In this document: positions 9,514 to 18,862 of the stretch, one piece after another
Numbering within the stretch: position 1 is the first letter of the stretch
How the letters are laid out: each line of letters starts with the position of its first letter
Assembly (NCBI GenBank): GCA_039980135.1
Contig: JBDXCV010000013.1
Span: forward strand, 248,001 to 312,000
Length of the DNA: 64,000 nucleotides
Direction: 5' to 3'
DNA from: Alphaproteobacteria bacterium
GTDB lineage: Bacteria > Pseudomonadota > Alphaproteobacteria > UBA6615
Translations under genes and position numbers: made by a program
The notes under the pieces: generated by a model
What the model saw: the letters and a program-made list of their open reading frames with translations, nothing else
Databases searched by the model: none
What the model was told of the DNA's origin: nothing

Positions 9514-10358
9514 CCGCCCGCCGCGTCGCCATCGAGGTAATCACCCGGCCGCACCCCGACGATGAACAGGCCCGCGGCATCCGCGGCGACAATCAACCCG
9601 GCCTCGTCGAGCACGAGCGTGTTCCCCGCACCGACAGCGATACCCGCCAATCCGGCCGCGACAGCATCGGCCACGGTGTCCGGTCCGATTGTGGGCATAT
9701 CGGCGCGAATCTCCTGCCCCGGCTTCGGTAATTTCACCAGCACGCCGCCACGGCCCTCGCGACGTAACCCTGCGCACCGTGCCAGCAGCCCATGGGTGCC
9801 TTCCGCCGCCTCGAGCCCGAGAACAATGCCCTGCTGCACCACGACTGCCTGGCCGATATCGAGATGACCCGTCGCGTCGAGAACGCGAACGCCGTGGGCG
9901 ATGTCCGACAGGTTGTCAGGATCGGGCATGATCGTCCCGAATGCCCCCTCGGCCGCCCGCATTTCCTGCAGGACGCTGTCGGCACCGACGACCCGGAAAC
10001 CCTCGTCTTCCTCGAGGGTGCGCACGATCGCCCCGAGCAGGCCGTTATCGCCCTTGTTCAGCAGCCCGCGCGCCAGAAAGCGCGCCGCGCGGCGATCCGG
10101 GCGCAGTTCCTTGAGCGAGGGCCGGTGCACCGGCCCCGCCATGACGATCTCTTCAACATCTTCCGCCCGCAGCCGGCCCAGTGCATCATCCGCCGCCCCG
10201 AGACGCACCCAGGCATGCGGCGCATCGCCGATCACCGCCGGGTCGGCCTGGCCTTCGAAGGCGATAACGAAGACGGGCCTGCCCGTCGCCCGGCAGGCCT
10301 CGATCAAAAGCCCCGGCAAGGGACCGCCCCCGGCGAGAATGCCGAGCTTAGGCGCCAT
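9510..10358 (-). CDS. lpxI: UDP-2,3-diacylglucosamine pyrophosphatase LpxI
   Basis: LpxI hydrolyses UDP-2,3-diacylglucosamine to lipid X and UMP, the job done by LpxH in E. coli; LpxI is the alphaproteobacterial replacement. The start chosen, ATG 10358, gives 282 residues beginning MAPKLGILAGGGPLPG, the typical Gly-rich N-terminus of the family. The C-terminal catalytic domain contains PKPGQEIRADMPTIGPDT and AGNTLVLDE. It overlaps the end of lpxA by 11 bases and ends inside the lpxB start codon, so lpxA-lpxI-lpxB form one coupled unit. The frame is open further upstream to 10406, but that would run deep into lpxA. Confidence 0.95.
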   Translation of the reverse strand: MAPKLGILAGGGPLPGLLIEACRATGRPVFVIAFEGQADPAVIGDAPHAWVRLGAADDALGRLRAEDVEEIVMAGPVHRPSLKELRPDRRAARFLARGLLNKGDNGLLGAIVRTLEEDEGFRVVGADSVLQEMRAAEGAFGTIMPDPDNLSDIAHGVRVLDATGHLDIGQAVVVQQGIVLGLEAAEGTHGLLARCAGLRREGRGGVLVKLPKPGQEIRADMPTIGPDTVADAVAAGLAGIAVGAGNTLVLDEAGLIVAADAAGLFIVGVRPGDYLDGDAAGG

Positions 10359-11148
10359 TCGTGGATTTGGGCTGGAGGACCGCGCGCGAGGATTGTTCGC
10401 GCACAAAGTCGACGATCTCCATCACCCCCTCATTCTCGGCATAGAGCTCGACGACGTCGTCGACGCGCTCCTGCATCGTGCCTTCCTGCGCAAACAGGAG
10501 GCGATAGGCGGTACGCAGATGGTGAATATCGTCACGCGAGAAGTCGCGGCGCTGCAGGCCGACAAGGTTCAGCCCGCGCAGGCGTGCGCGTTCGCCCATG
10601 GCCGAACCATATGGGATCAGGTCATGCTCGACACCCGACATGCCGCCGACCATGGCATGCGCACCGATGCGCACGAACTGGTGGATCGCCGCCAGCCCGC
10701 CGATAATCGCAAAATCACCGACATGAACATGACCCGCCAGCGTCGCGTTGTTGGCCAGGATGACATTATTGCCGACAACGCAGTCATGGGCGACATGTGC
10801 GCCCACCATGAACAGGCAATCGTCACCGACACTCGTGATCAGCCCGCCACCGGATGTCCCCGGGTTCATGGTGACATGCTCCCGGATACGGGCCCGAGCG
10901 CCGATCCGGAGCGCGGAATCCTCGCCGGAGAATTTCAGATCCTGCGGCGGGAGGCCGATCGACGCGAAAGGATAGATCTCGGATTCCGGTCCGACATCCG
11001 TCCGGCCGCCGACGACGACATGACTGTGAAGTTTCACGCCGTCCCCGAGCGCGACCTCGCCGCCGACGACGCAGTAAGGCCCGATCTGTATATCGGCGCC
11101 GAGCTTTGCCCCGTCCTCGATCACCGCCGTGGGGTGAATATCGCTCAT
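10348..11148 (-). CDS. lpxA: UDP-N-acetylglucosamine acyltransferase
   Basis: LpxA transfers a hydroxyacyl chain from acyl carrier protein to the 3-OH of UDP-GlcNAc, the first step of lipid A synthesis. The 266-residue protein is a left-handed beta helix of hexapeptide repeats (residues 1-190) with a helical C-terminal tail. The catalytic His121 (GAHVAHDCVVG, equivalent to His125 in E. coli) and IREHVTMNPGT near residue 90 are present. The start codon follows the fabZ stop with no gap. Confidence 0.97.
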   Translation of the reverse strand: MSDIHPTAVIEDGAKLGADIQIGPYCVVGGEVALGDGVKLHSHVVVGGRTDVGPESEIYPFASIGLPPQDLKFSGEDSALRIGARARIREHVTMNPGTSGGGLITSVGDDCLFMVGAHVAHDCVVGNNVILANNATLAGHVHVGDFAIIGGLAAIHQFVRIGAHAMVGGMSGVEHDLIPYGSAMGERARLRGLNLVGLQRRDFSRDDIHHLRTAYRLLFAQEGTMQERVDDVVELYAENEGVMEIVDFVREQSSRAVLQPKSTNGA

Positions 11149-11631
11149 CTAGGAATCCATGATCATCGCGGAATAGGTCGCCTGCGCGACAACAGTGTCA
11201 CCGACTTTTCCCTCGCCGGTGAACTTCCATACATTGCCGCGGTTGCGTTGCACCGTGACGAACAGTTTCAGCTGATCGCCGGGCACCACGGGTTTGCGGA
11301 ACCGCGCACTATCGATGGTCATGAAATAGACGAGCTTGCCGAGCGCATCCTCGCCCAGGGTTTCGACCACCAGCACCGCGGCGGTTTGTGCCATTGCCTC
11401 GATGATCAGAACTCCCGGCATCACCGGACGGGTCGGGAAATGCCCGAGAAAAAACTGTTCGTTGATCGTCACATTCTTGATGCCCGTCGCGCTCTCGCGA
11501 ATGACGATATCTTCCACCCGATCCAGCATGAGGAAAGGCTGGCGATGAGGAATCATCTCCATTACCTCGAGGATATCGACGGCCTCGCGGGCATTTTTGT
11601 TCATTTGGGAGTGATCGAGTTTCGTGTCCAT
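11149..11631 (-). CDS. fabZ: 3-hydroxyacyl-ACP dehydratase FabZ
   Basis: FabZ dehydrates 3-hydroxyacyl-ACP in fatty acid elongation and competes with LpxA and LpxD for the same hydroxyacyl-ACP pool, which explains its place among lpx genes. The 160-residue hot-dog protein has the catalytic His64 in GHFPTRPVMPGV and Glu78 in IIEAMAQ. The start at 11631 has GGCGGA just upstream. It lies 30 bases after lpxD and directly abuts lpxA. Confidence 0.97.
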   Translation of the reverse strand: MDTKLDHSQMNKNAREAVDILEVMEMIPHRQPFLMLDRVEDIVIRESATGIKNVTINEQFFLGHFPTRPVMPGVLIIEAMAQTAAVLVVETLGEDALGKLVYFMTIDSARFRKPVVPGDQLKLFVTVQRNRGNVWKFTGEGKVGDTVVAQATYSAMIMDS

Positions 11632-11661
11632 ATCCGCCTACCGGCCAAGTTTGTTCAAAGT

Positions 11662-12684
11662 TTAGCGTCCACGGTCCTTTGTGACCTTGGCGAGAACGGC
11701 CATCTGGCGGAAATATTCCTTGGCCGGGATCGCGGGGTTGCCCGCCAGTTTTGCCCCGGGTTCGGAGTCCCGCATCATACCGCTGCGCGCCGCAAGCTGC
11801 GTTCCCGGCGCCACTGTCAAATGCCCGGCGACCCCCGATTGCGCCGCGAGAATGACGAAGTCCTGAAGCGTCGTGCTGCCCGCAACACCGGCCTGTGCGA
11901 TGACAACACAGCCCTTGCCCATGCGGACGTTGTGCCCGATCTGCACCAGATTATCAATCTTGCAACCGTCACCGATGACCGTGTCCGGACCGGCGCCCCG
12001 GTCGATTGTCGAGTTCGCACCGATCTCGACATCGTCGCCGATAATGACGCGGCCGAGCTGGGGCACATTCAGGTGCCCCTCGGCCGACATATCGAACCCG
12101 AATCCACGGGTCCCGATTCGGACACCGGGATGCAATTCGCATGACGCGCCGATGTCACAATGGGAAACGCTGGCGCCAACGCCGATCATGGTTCCGGCGC
12201 CCACCGTGACACCACTGCCCACGACCGCACCCGCTCCGATCACCACACCGGCGCCGAGGCGCACACCCGCCTCGACAACCGCATTGGCGCCGACGCAGAC
12301 GGCGTTGTCCAGCACGGCGGTCGCATCGACGAAGGCAGCAGGATGAATGCCCGATTGAGTGGACGCTCCCGGGTAGAACGCATGCGCAATGCGCGCATAT
12401 CCGCGATAGGGCGTCTCACTCAACAGCAACGTCATACCCGATGGCGCCCGGTCCGCGAACCCGGGCGACACAATGCAGGCGGCGGCCTTCGAGGCCTCGA
12501 AGGCCGACACATACTTCCGGTTGTCCAGGAAACTGATCTGCCCGGGCCCCGCAACATCGAGCGCCGCCACATCATCGATCATAAGGCCGGGATCTGCACC
12601 CTCGGACAGCGTGGCACCCGCAATTCCGGCGAGGTCCGCAATCGAAATGGGGCCCTTATTCTCGAAAAAGCGCGAGTCAGCCAT
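11662..12684 (-). CDS. lpxD: UDP-3-O-acylglucosamine N-acyltransferase
   Basis: LpxD adds the N-linked hydroxyacyl chain in the third step of lipid A synthesis. The 340-residue protein has an N-terminal uridine-binding domain (about 1-105, with [17 protein letters not shown]), a hexapeptide-repeat beta helix (about 110-300) containing the catalytic-His region [17 protein letters not shown], and a C-terminal helix with [21 protein letters not shown]. It starts nine bases after skp, in the bamA-skp-lpxD-fabZ-lpxA order conserved across proteobacteria. Confidence 0.97.
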   Translation of the reverse strand: MADSRFFENKGPISIADLAGIAGATLSEGADPGLMIDDVAALDVAGPGQISFLDNRKYVSAFEASKAAACIVSPGFADRAPSGMTLLLSETPYRGYARIAHAFYPGASTQSGIHPAAFVDATAVLDNAVCVGANAVVEAGVRLGAGVVIGAGAVVGSGVTVGAGTMIGVGASVSHCDIGASCELHPGVRIGTRGFGFDMSAEGHLNVPQLGRVIIGDDVEIGANSTIDRGAGPDTVIGDGCKIDNLVQIGHNVRMGKGCVVIAQAGVAGSTTLQDFVILAAQSGVAGHLTVAPGTQLAARSGMMRDSEPGAKLAGNPAIPAKEYFRQMAVLAKVTKDRGR

Positions 12685-12693
12685 CAGTCGCGA

Positions 12694-13281
12694 TCAGTTG
12701 CCCGCCGGCTTTTCCGGGTCCTTGCGATCGAGCGACATCTCAATCTCGGAGAGTCGGCCGTTCAGGCGCGCGAGCGCCTGCTCGCTGATATCGAACGAAT
12801 CGAAGGCGACCACGATCTGGGAGCGGGGCAGCACCAGATTGACGCCGATCTCTTCCGACAGCTTTCCGACTTCCTCGAACAGCACGAGTTGAATGCGTTG
12901 CATCGTCTGCGCCATGCCGCGGTCCAAAGTCTGGCGCAACGAACGGGCGCGCTGCTGCAACTCGGCCGCGCGTTCCTGCAGGCTCTGGCGACGGTCCGTA
13001 TAGACTTCAGGCGTCAGAATTGCGCGCTGCTGCTGAAGCTGCTGCTCCTCGGAACGCAGTTTTTCTTCTTCCGTCGCAATCTGCTGCTGCAAGTTACCTG
13101 CAATCTCGTCGATCTGGGAGCGCGCGGACTGCACGGCGAGTGATTCCCGCATAACCTTGTCCACGTCGATGATTGCAATCGACGGCGCCGGCGGCTTCGC
13201 GACGTCCTGCGCCAGCGACGGGCCTGTCAGACCCGCGGCAGCAACAAACAAGATGGCGGCGGCGAGCCGTGGCATCCGCAT
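12694..13281 (-). CDS. skp: OmpH/Skp family periplasmic chaperone
   Basis: Skp-type chaperones hold unfolded outer-membrane proteins in the periplasm before BamA inserts them. The start chosen, ATG 13281, has GGAGAG six bases upstream and gives 195 residues. It begins with a signal peptide (about 1-25, ending SLAQ), followed by IAIIDVDKVMRES and a long Gln/Glu/Arg-rich coiled coil (about 60-130), the tentacle region of Skp. The frame stays open far upstream inside bamA, but that part is a shadow. It lies 13 bases after bamA and 9 before lpxD. Confidence 0.93.
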   Translation of the reverse strand: MRMPRLAAAILFVAAAGLTGPSLAQDVAKPPAPSIAIIDVDKVMRESLAVQSARSQIDEIAGNLQQQIATEEEKLRSEEQQLQQQRAILTPEVYTDRRQSLQERAAELQQRARSLRQTLDRGMAQTMQRIQLVLFEEVGKLSEEIGVNLVLPRSQIVVAFDSFDISEQALARLNGRLSEIEMSLDRKDPEKPAGN

Positions 13282-13294
13282 GATTTTCTCTCCG

Positions 13295-15613
13295 TTAGAA
13301 CCGGGTTCCGAAGCTGAAGCTGAAGAACTCCGTCTTGTCGTAGTCTTCCTTGAGCCACGCGCGGGACAGATTAACGCGTACCGGCCCGACAGGCGATCCC
13401 CAGCCGACGCCGATGCCGACCGAACTCCGCAAACTGGCATCGTCCGCAATGTCCGGGAACGGATCGTCATTCCCCCAAACACTGCCCACATCACTGAACA
13501 CCGCGCCCTGGATGTCGAACTCTTCCGGCAGCCCCAGCGGGAAGCCCAGTTCCGCCGAACCGCGATAATACTGCGTGCCGCCCAACGCATCGTCGGTGCG
13601 CAGATCGCGCGGTCCGATGCCGCCGACCTTGAAACCACGCAACCGGGCTCCACCGAGGAAGAAGCGTTCGGAGACCCGAATTTCATCGTCCTGTAACGAT
13701 GCGATATGACCGGTCTCACCCTTTACGCTTCCGATTAAGGAAGTCCCGAACAGTGGCTTAAAGAAGTTACCGCCAACCTCGTTGCGGATGAATTTTTCCG
13801 AACCGCCAAATCCGGCCAGATCAACACCGTATGACAATGAATAACCGTCGGTCGGTTCGAACTTGCTGTCGAGGGCGTCGTAGAAGAAATCATTCTCGAT
13901 CGACGACGTGGTGAAGGTGCCTTCCTGCGACTTCACAACCTCGGAGGCATCGGCCTCGATGTCGTCAATGCTGTCGCGCGTGAACCGGTAACGCGCGGTA
14001 TGGCGGAGATGTTCCGTCATCTGGTAGCCGGCGCGCAGCCCGAACCCGGCCTCGCTCTGCTCGAATGAACTCCGGTCGCTGAAATCCGTCGTCCGAATGA
14101 ACACATCAAAGCCTGCGGCGACATCACGATCGAGGAAATACGGCTCGGTAAAGCTCAAATCGATTTGCTGCTGTTTCGTCGCCAGGGTCGTGCTCACGCG
14201 AAGATCCTGACCGCGGCCGAGCAGATTACGTTCGCGCAGCGCGATGTCGGTCAACAAGCCCGCGGTGGACGAGAAGCCGGCACCGACCGAAAGCTCACCC
14301 GTCGACTGTTCCTCGACATTCACACTGACGATGGTGCGGTCGTTCGCACTGCCCGGCGTGTTGTTGATATCGACGCGGGCGAAGAAGCCGAGATCCTGCA
14401 GTCGCTGGCGCGTTCGGCGCAGTTTGGCCGTGTTGAACGCGTCGCCCTCGACAATTGTGAACTCGCGCCGGATCACCTCATCCAGAGTACGGACGTTGCC
14501 GGCAATGTCGATCCGCTCGACAAACACGCGCGGGCCTTCGCGAATTTCATAGGTGACGTCGATGGTCAGGGCATCACGATCCCGATTCACCCGGGGGCGC
14601 ACATCAACAAACGCAAACCCTCGCTCACCGAGCGATTCCGTGATCGATTGAACCGTATCCTCGACCTCGTTGGCGTCATATGTATCGCCGGCGTCCGCCG
14701 CAATCAGCCCGCTCAGCTCCGTCCCCTCGACACCGCGAAGTTCACTCGCGACATCCAGCGTTCCGAAGTTGTACTGCGGTCCTTCATCGAGCGTAAATGT
14801 GACGATGAAATCATCACGGTCGTCGGTCAGCTCCGCGATCGCCGAGACGACCCGAAAATCCGCGTAGCCTTCCGAAAGGTAGAAACGGCGCAGCAACTCG
14901 CGATCGAATGACAATCGGTCAGGGTCGTAGGTGTCATTGCTCGAAAGGAAATTATAGAAGGCCGATTCGGTCGTCTGCACGACCTCGCGCAATCTGCCAT
15001 CGGAGAACTCGCTGTTCCCGATGAAGTTGATCGCACGAATGCCGGTCTTGCCGCCCTCTTCGATCTCGAACACGAGATCGACGCGGTTTTCAGGCAGCTG
15101 GATTACCTTGGGGTCGACCGTCGCGGCGAACCGGCCCGAGCGCCGATAGATATCGAGCAGCCGCTGAACATCGCCCTGCACCTTCGTGCGTGTGTAGACC
15201 ACGCGCGGCCGCAACGACACCTCACTCAGGAGCGCGTCGTTTTCGAGCTTGCTATTTCCCTCGAACGCGATCCGGTTGATGATTGGGTTCTCCACCACCT
15301 GGACAACAATCGCATCGCCCTCGCGGCGCAAGGTCACGTCGGCGAACAGTCCGGTGTTGAAGAGATTCTTCAGGGAGTCATCGACCTTGGCCGGATCGTA
15401 GGTGTCGCCCGGCTTGATCTGCATGTAGGCGTTGACGGTCGAGGGGTCGATACGCTGGGTGCCGACAACACGAATTTCCTCAACCACGGTGCCCGAGCGG
15501 GTCTGCGCGTTCAGAGGTTGCGTCAGTGCCATCAGGGCGAAAACACTGCCCATCAGCACGACCGCTAAAACATTCTTACAAGTGCGAAAATACACGCGCT
15601 CGTCCCTGTTCAT
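13295..15613 (-). CDS. bamA: Outer membrane protein assembly factor BamA
   Basis: BamA is the central outer-membrane component that folds and inserts beta-barrel proteins. The 772-residue precursor has a signal peptide (about 1-36, ending LNAQ), five POTRA domains (about 42-385, opening with VEEIRVVGTQRIDPSTV) and a 16-stranded barrel ending in a C-terminal phenylalanine, as needed for its own insertion. The IRVSERFFLGGARLRGF stretch is the conserved barrel region containing the RGF motif. It follows rseP by 39 bases and precedes skp. Confidence 0.97.
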   Translation of the reverse strand: MNRDERVYFRTCKNVLAVVLMGSVFALMALTQPLNAQTRSGTVVEEIRVVGTQRIDPSTVNAYMQIKPGDTYDPAKVDDSLKNLFNTGLFADVTLRREGDAIVVQVVENPIINRIAFEGNSKLENDALLSEVSLRPRVVYTRTKVQGDVQRLLDIYRRSGRFAATVDPKVIQLPENRVDLVFEIEEGGKTGIRAINFIGNSEFSDGRLREVVQTTESAFYNFLSSNDTYDPDRLSFDRELLRRFYLSEGYADFRVVSAIAELTDDRDDFIVTFTLDEGPQYNFGTLDVASELRGVEGTELSGLIAADAGDTYDANEVEDTVQSITESLGERGFAFVDVRPRVNRDRDALTIDVTYEIREGPRVFVERIDIAGNVRTLDEVIRREFTIVEGDAFNTAKLRRTRQRLQDLGFFARVDINNTPGSANDRTIVSVNVEEQSTGELSVGAGFSSTAGLLTDIALRERNLLGRGQDLRVSTTLATKQQQIDLSFTEPYFLDRDVAAGFDVFIRTTDFSDRSSFEQSEAGFGLRAGYQMTEHLRHTARYRFTRDSIDDIEADASEVVKSQEGTFTTSSIENDFFYDALDSKFEPTDGYSLSYGVDLAGFGGSEKFIRNEVGGNFFKPLFGTSLIGSVKGETGHIASLQDDEIRVSERFFLGGARLRGFKVGGIGPRDLRTDDALGGTQYYRGSAELGFPLGLPEEFDIQGAVFSDVGSVWGNDDPFPDIADDASLRSSVGIGVGWGSPVGPVRVNLSRAWLKEDYDKTEFFSFSFGTRF

Positions 15614-15652
15614 TCGGCCGCCCGTTTCTGCTTTTCGGTCAGACCCTTAGGG

Positions 15653-16771
15653 TCAGGTGAACAGCGCGACGATCCGCTGCACGACCGGGAGACGGGCAAT
15701 ATCATTGAATGTGGCGAATAGCATGAGCCCGAGGACGAAAACCAGCCCGATTTTCAGTCCAAGCTCTTGCGCCCAACGTCCCGGTGCCCGGCGGAACATC
15801 GCTTCATAAGCATAGAACAGCAGATGTCCGCCATCCAGCAGCGGAATAGGGAGCAGATTTATCAACCCGAGATTAATCGACAAGAACGCCGCGAAGATCA
15901 CCAGAGTGGCAATTCCGGCGTCTGCCGCGCTGCCCGACATCTGCGCGATTCGCACCGGGCCACCCAATTCTTGTGCGCTGCGTTCACCGCCGAACATCTG
16001 CCCGATCGCGGTCACCGTAACCGAGACCAGTCGGACCGTCTCACGAACGCCCTGCCACGCGGCGATCGGTACGCTGTGACGTTCGAAGGCCCGTTCCAGC
16101 CCGCGAACTCCCAGAACACCGATGCGGGCCTCATCGCCCAGGCCGTCGGGAATGACGTTCACGCTGGGCGTCGCGACCAGATCGAGACGGCTGCCGCCGC
16201 GATCCACAACGATATCGACGGGAATTCCCGGGTGCAGGCGGATCAGCTGCTGCACTTCCTCGAAACGCGCAATCGAGCGGCCGGCGACCTCGAGAAACTC
16301 ATCGCCGGTCTGCAGTCCCGCCACTTCCGCCGCGGACCCCGGAACGACCTCCGATACCTGGGCCGGGGTGAAGGGTTGTCCGGTGGTGGCGAACAGAATC
16401 GTAAAGATGCCGATCGCAAACAGGATATTCGCAAGCGGGCCCGCAGCGACGATCGCCGTCTTCTGGGACAATTTCTTGTGATGAAATGCGACCGCGCGCT
16501 CATCCGCGGTCAGGGCATCGCCGTCATCGTCGGGGCCGAGGTCGCTCTGGCCGAACATTTTGACGTAACCGCCGAACGGAATGAGGCTGAACTTCCAGCG
16601 CGTACCCGCCTTGTCCGTATAGCCGAACAGCTCACGGCCGAAACCGACGGAGAATATTTCCACCCGCACGCCCGCACGCCGCGCGAACCAGTAGTGGCCA
16701 AACTCGTGCACAAACACGAGCGGCGTCAGAACAACCAGGAACCAGAAAATTGTGACGACGATACCGCCCAT
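15653..16771 (-). CDS. rseP: Site-2 protease RseP (MmpA type)
   Basis: RseP is an intramembrane zinc protease that cuts anti-sigma factors and signal-peptide remnants within the inner membrane. The 372-residue protein has the metal site HEFGH at residues 22-26 in the first membrane segment, one PDZ domain (about 125-210) and the second active-site motif NLLPIPLLDGGH near the C-terminus. E. coli RseP has two PDZ domains and about 450 residues; the shorter single-PDZ form is the alphaproteobacterial type. It lies between dxr (62 bases upstream) and bamA. Confidence 0.95.
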   Translation of the reverse strand: MGGIVVTIFWFLVVLTPLVFVHEFGHYWFARRAGVRVEIFSVGFGRELFGYTDKAGTRWKFSLIPFGGYVKMFGQSDLGPDDDGDALTADERAVAFHHKKLSQKTAIVAAGPLANILFAIGIFTILFATTGQPFTPAQVSEVVPGSAAEVAGLQTGDEFLEVAGRSIARFEEVQQLIRLHPGIPVDIVVDRGGSRLDLVATPSVNVIPDGLGDEARIGVLGVRGLERAFERHSVPIAAWQGVRETVRLVSVTVTAIGQMFGGERSAQELGGPVRIAQMSGSAADAGIATLVIFAAFLSINLGLINLLPIPLLDGGHLLFYAYEAMFRRAPGRWAQELGLKIGLVFVLGLMLFATFNDIARLPVVQRIVALFT

Positions 16772-16833
16772 GCGGATTCAATCCCTATTCACAAACCCGA
16801 CCGAAAGCATGGCAGGGAATGCTTGAAGTGGCG

Positions 16834-18027
16834 TTAAGAAGCGGATTTTACAAGCTTTTCTGCGACATGTCGGCTTTCACCGTCCAGCGACCTGAAATCC
16901 TCCAGCGAGGCGATTGCGTGGCCATCGACCGTTTCGAGCACCCGCGCCACCGTTTCGGCGATTTCCAGGAACCCGAGCCGGCCCTGAAGGAAACTTTCCA
17001 CCGCGACCTCGTTCGCCGCATTCAGGATCACGGTCGCGCCCCGGCCCGCCGACAACGCGTCCCGGGCGAGCGCAATCGAGGGAAAGCGCACATCATCGGG
17101 CTGTTCGAATTCAAGCGAACCGATCGCCGCAAGGTCCAGGCGCGCCGCGGGACTCTCCATTCGCGCCGGCCAGGCCAGCGCATGGGCGATCGGTACCCGC
17201 ATGTCCGGCGTGCCCATCTGGGCCAGGACCGAACCGTCCACATAGGCGACCATCGAGTGGACAACCGATTGCGGATGCACCAGCACGTCGATATCCGCCG
17301 CGTCGACCGGAAACAGATAGGCCGCCTCGATCAATTCGAGGCCCTTGTTCATCATCGTCGCGGAATCCACGGAAATTTTCCGGCCCATGTCCCAGTTGGG
17401 ATGCGCGATCGCCTCGGCGGGGGTGGCCGTCGCCATGCGGTCACGCGACCATGACCGGAATGGCCCGCCGGACGCGGTAAGGATTAGCTTCTCCACATCG
17501 CCGGCGTTCTCGGCCTCGAACACCTGGAAGATCGCATTATGCTCGGAATCGAGCGGTAGCAGACGGGTGCCGAAACGTGCCGTTGCGGCCAGCACAAGGT
17601 CGCCGGCACAGACAAGGCTCTCCTTGTTGGCCAGCGCCACGAGCGTGCCCTGCCCGACCGCAGAGAGGGTGGAATCCAGCCCCGCCGCCCCCACGATCCC
17701 GGCAACGATGAGATCGGCAGGAACGCCACCGGCGGCAACCAACGCCTCTGGCCCGGCCGCCGCCTCGATCCCGCTTCCGGCGAGGGATTCTCGCAAAGCC
17801 GCATATGCCGACGGATCGGCGACCACGGCGAGTTCCGCGCCGAACTCCCGCGCCAGTGCCGCCAGTTCAATGGCGTTCGTGTTGGCGGTCAGCGCCACGA
17901 TTTCGAAACGGTCCCGGTTGCGCCGGATGAGGTCCGCGGTACTGTTGCCGATCGAACCCGTGGCGCCGAGGATCGAGATACGGCGCGCCGCGTGGCTCGA
18001 CGGGGTCTCGATTTCGCTCAACGCCAT
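16834..18027 (-). CDS. dxr: 1-deoxy-D-xylulose-5-phosphate reductoisomerase
   Basis: Dxr converts DXP to MEP, the committed step of the non-mevalonate isoprenoid pathway, supplying precursors for UppS next door. The start at ATG 18027 gives 397 residues, the usual length. The N-terminal NADPH-binding fold shows ISILGATGSIGNST; LPLDSEHNAIFQ and TASGGPFR carry metal- and substrate-binding residues, followed by HPNWDMGRKISVDSATMMNKGLE split across the catalytic lid. It overlaps the end of cdsA by 10 bases. The frame is open for another 288 bases upstream, but that lies inside cdsA. Confidence 0.97.
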   Translation of the reverse strand: MALSEIETPSSHAARRISILGATGSIGNSTADLIRRNRDRFEIVALTANTNAIELAALAREFGAELAVVADPSAYAALRESLAGSGIEAAAGPEALVAAGGVPADLIVAGIVGAAGLDSTLSAVGQGTLVALANKESLVCAGDLVLAATARFGTRLLPLDSEHNAIFQVFEAENAGDVEKLILTASGGPFRSWSRDRMATATPAEAIAHPNWDMGRKISVDSATMMNKGLELIEAAYLFPVDAADIDVLVHPQSVVHSMVAYVDGSVLAQMGTPDMRVPIAHALAWPARMESPAARLDLAAIGSLEFEQPDDVRFPSIALARDALSAGRGATVILNAANEVAVESFLQGRLGFLEIAETVARVLETVDGHAIASLEDFRSLDGESRHVAEKLVKSAS

Positions 18028-18857
18028 AGGATGAAATCCGTTCCGAACAGCAAGGCCAGCAAGGCCAGGGCGGGTGCGGCGAAGAGTACGCCGTCGACCC
18101 GGTCGAGTACACCGCCATGCCCGGGTATGAGCGTGCCGGAATCCTTCACATCGAAGCGACGCTTGATCCAGGATTCGAACAGGTCGCCGCTTTGGGTTGC
18201 CAGCGACAGGATAAACGCGATGCCGAGTGCGGGTTCCGACGGCACCCCCGCGAGCCGGGCCAGCAGGGCCGCCGTCGCCAGCGCAAACAACACGGCACCC
18301 GCCGCGCCCGCCCATGTCTTGTTGGGGCTGATGCGCGGGGCCAAACGAGGTCCGCCGATAATGCGCCCGGCGACGTATCCACCGATATCCGACATCCAGA
18401 CCATCGCGAACAGGAACAGGACGAGGTCAAGCCCGGTCTCGGGTTGCAGGCGCAGGAACAACAAGGCCACGGCGGCCAGGCCGAGATGAACATGCGCGAC
18501 CAGGGCCCAGACCCGTTCGTTCCAGGGTGCCGAAAACGTCCCGAGGGTCAGCACCAGACCGACGACGAGCACGAGCAGACCTGCAGAAGGTCCCGCCACC
18601 TCGCCCGCGACCAGCACAAACAGCGGCACCATGATCGACTGCATGCGCAATCCGGTGCGTTCGATGACCGCGATCGCCCGCCATTCGGCGCCCGCTGCCA
18701 GCACCACGACGGCGAGCATCGCGGCGAACCAGGGCGCGCCCAGCCACACGCACGTCAACGCCACCGGCACGAGCACCAGTGCCGAGATCACCCGCAGCAA
18801 CAGATTGCTGGGAGCCCGTGTCGGCGCGGCGGGCGGATGGTCCGGGCTTTTGCTCAA
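18018..18857 (-). CDS. cdsA: Phosphatidate cytidylyltransferase
   Basis: CdsA makes CDP-diacylglycerol from CTP and phosphatidic acid in the inner membrane, feeding all phospholipid synthesis. The family signature is clear near the C-terminus: SWIKRRFDVKDSG followed by PGHGGVLDRVDG. About seven or eight hydrophobic segments precede it. The likely start is TTG 18857, five bases after the uppS stop, giving 279 residues, a normal CdsA length; the frame continues upstream inside uppS but without family-like sequence. The ribosome binding site is weak, consistent with coupling to uppS. Confidence 0.93.
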   Translation of the reverse strand: MSKSPDHPPAAPTRAPSNLLLRVISALVLVPVALTCVWLGAPWFAAMLAVVVLAAGAEWRAIAVIERTGLRMQSIMVPLFVLVAGEVAGPSAGLLVLVVGLVLTLGTFSAPWNERVWALVAHVHLGLAAVALLFLRLQPETGLDLVLFLFAMVWMSDIGGYVAGRIIGGPRLAPRISPNKTWAGAAGAVLFALATAALLARLAGVPSEPALGIAFILSLATQSGDLFESWIKRRFDVKDSGTLIPGHGGVLDRVDGVLFAAPALALLALLFGTDFILWR

Positions 18858-18862
18858 GGGCG

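Noticed and set aside
9901-12144. A 747-codon open frame on the + strand across the lpx genes
   Set aside because: Antisense to lpxI, lpxA, fabZ and lpxD, all certain genes; its composition is that of a GC-rich shadow frame with no domain.
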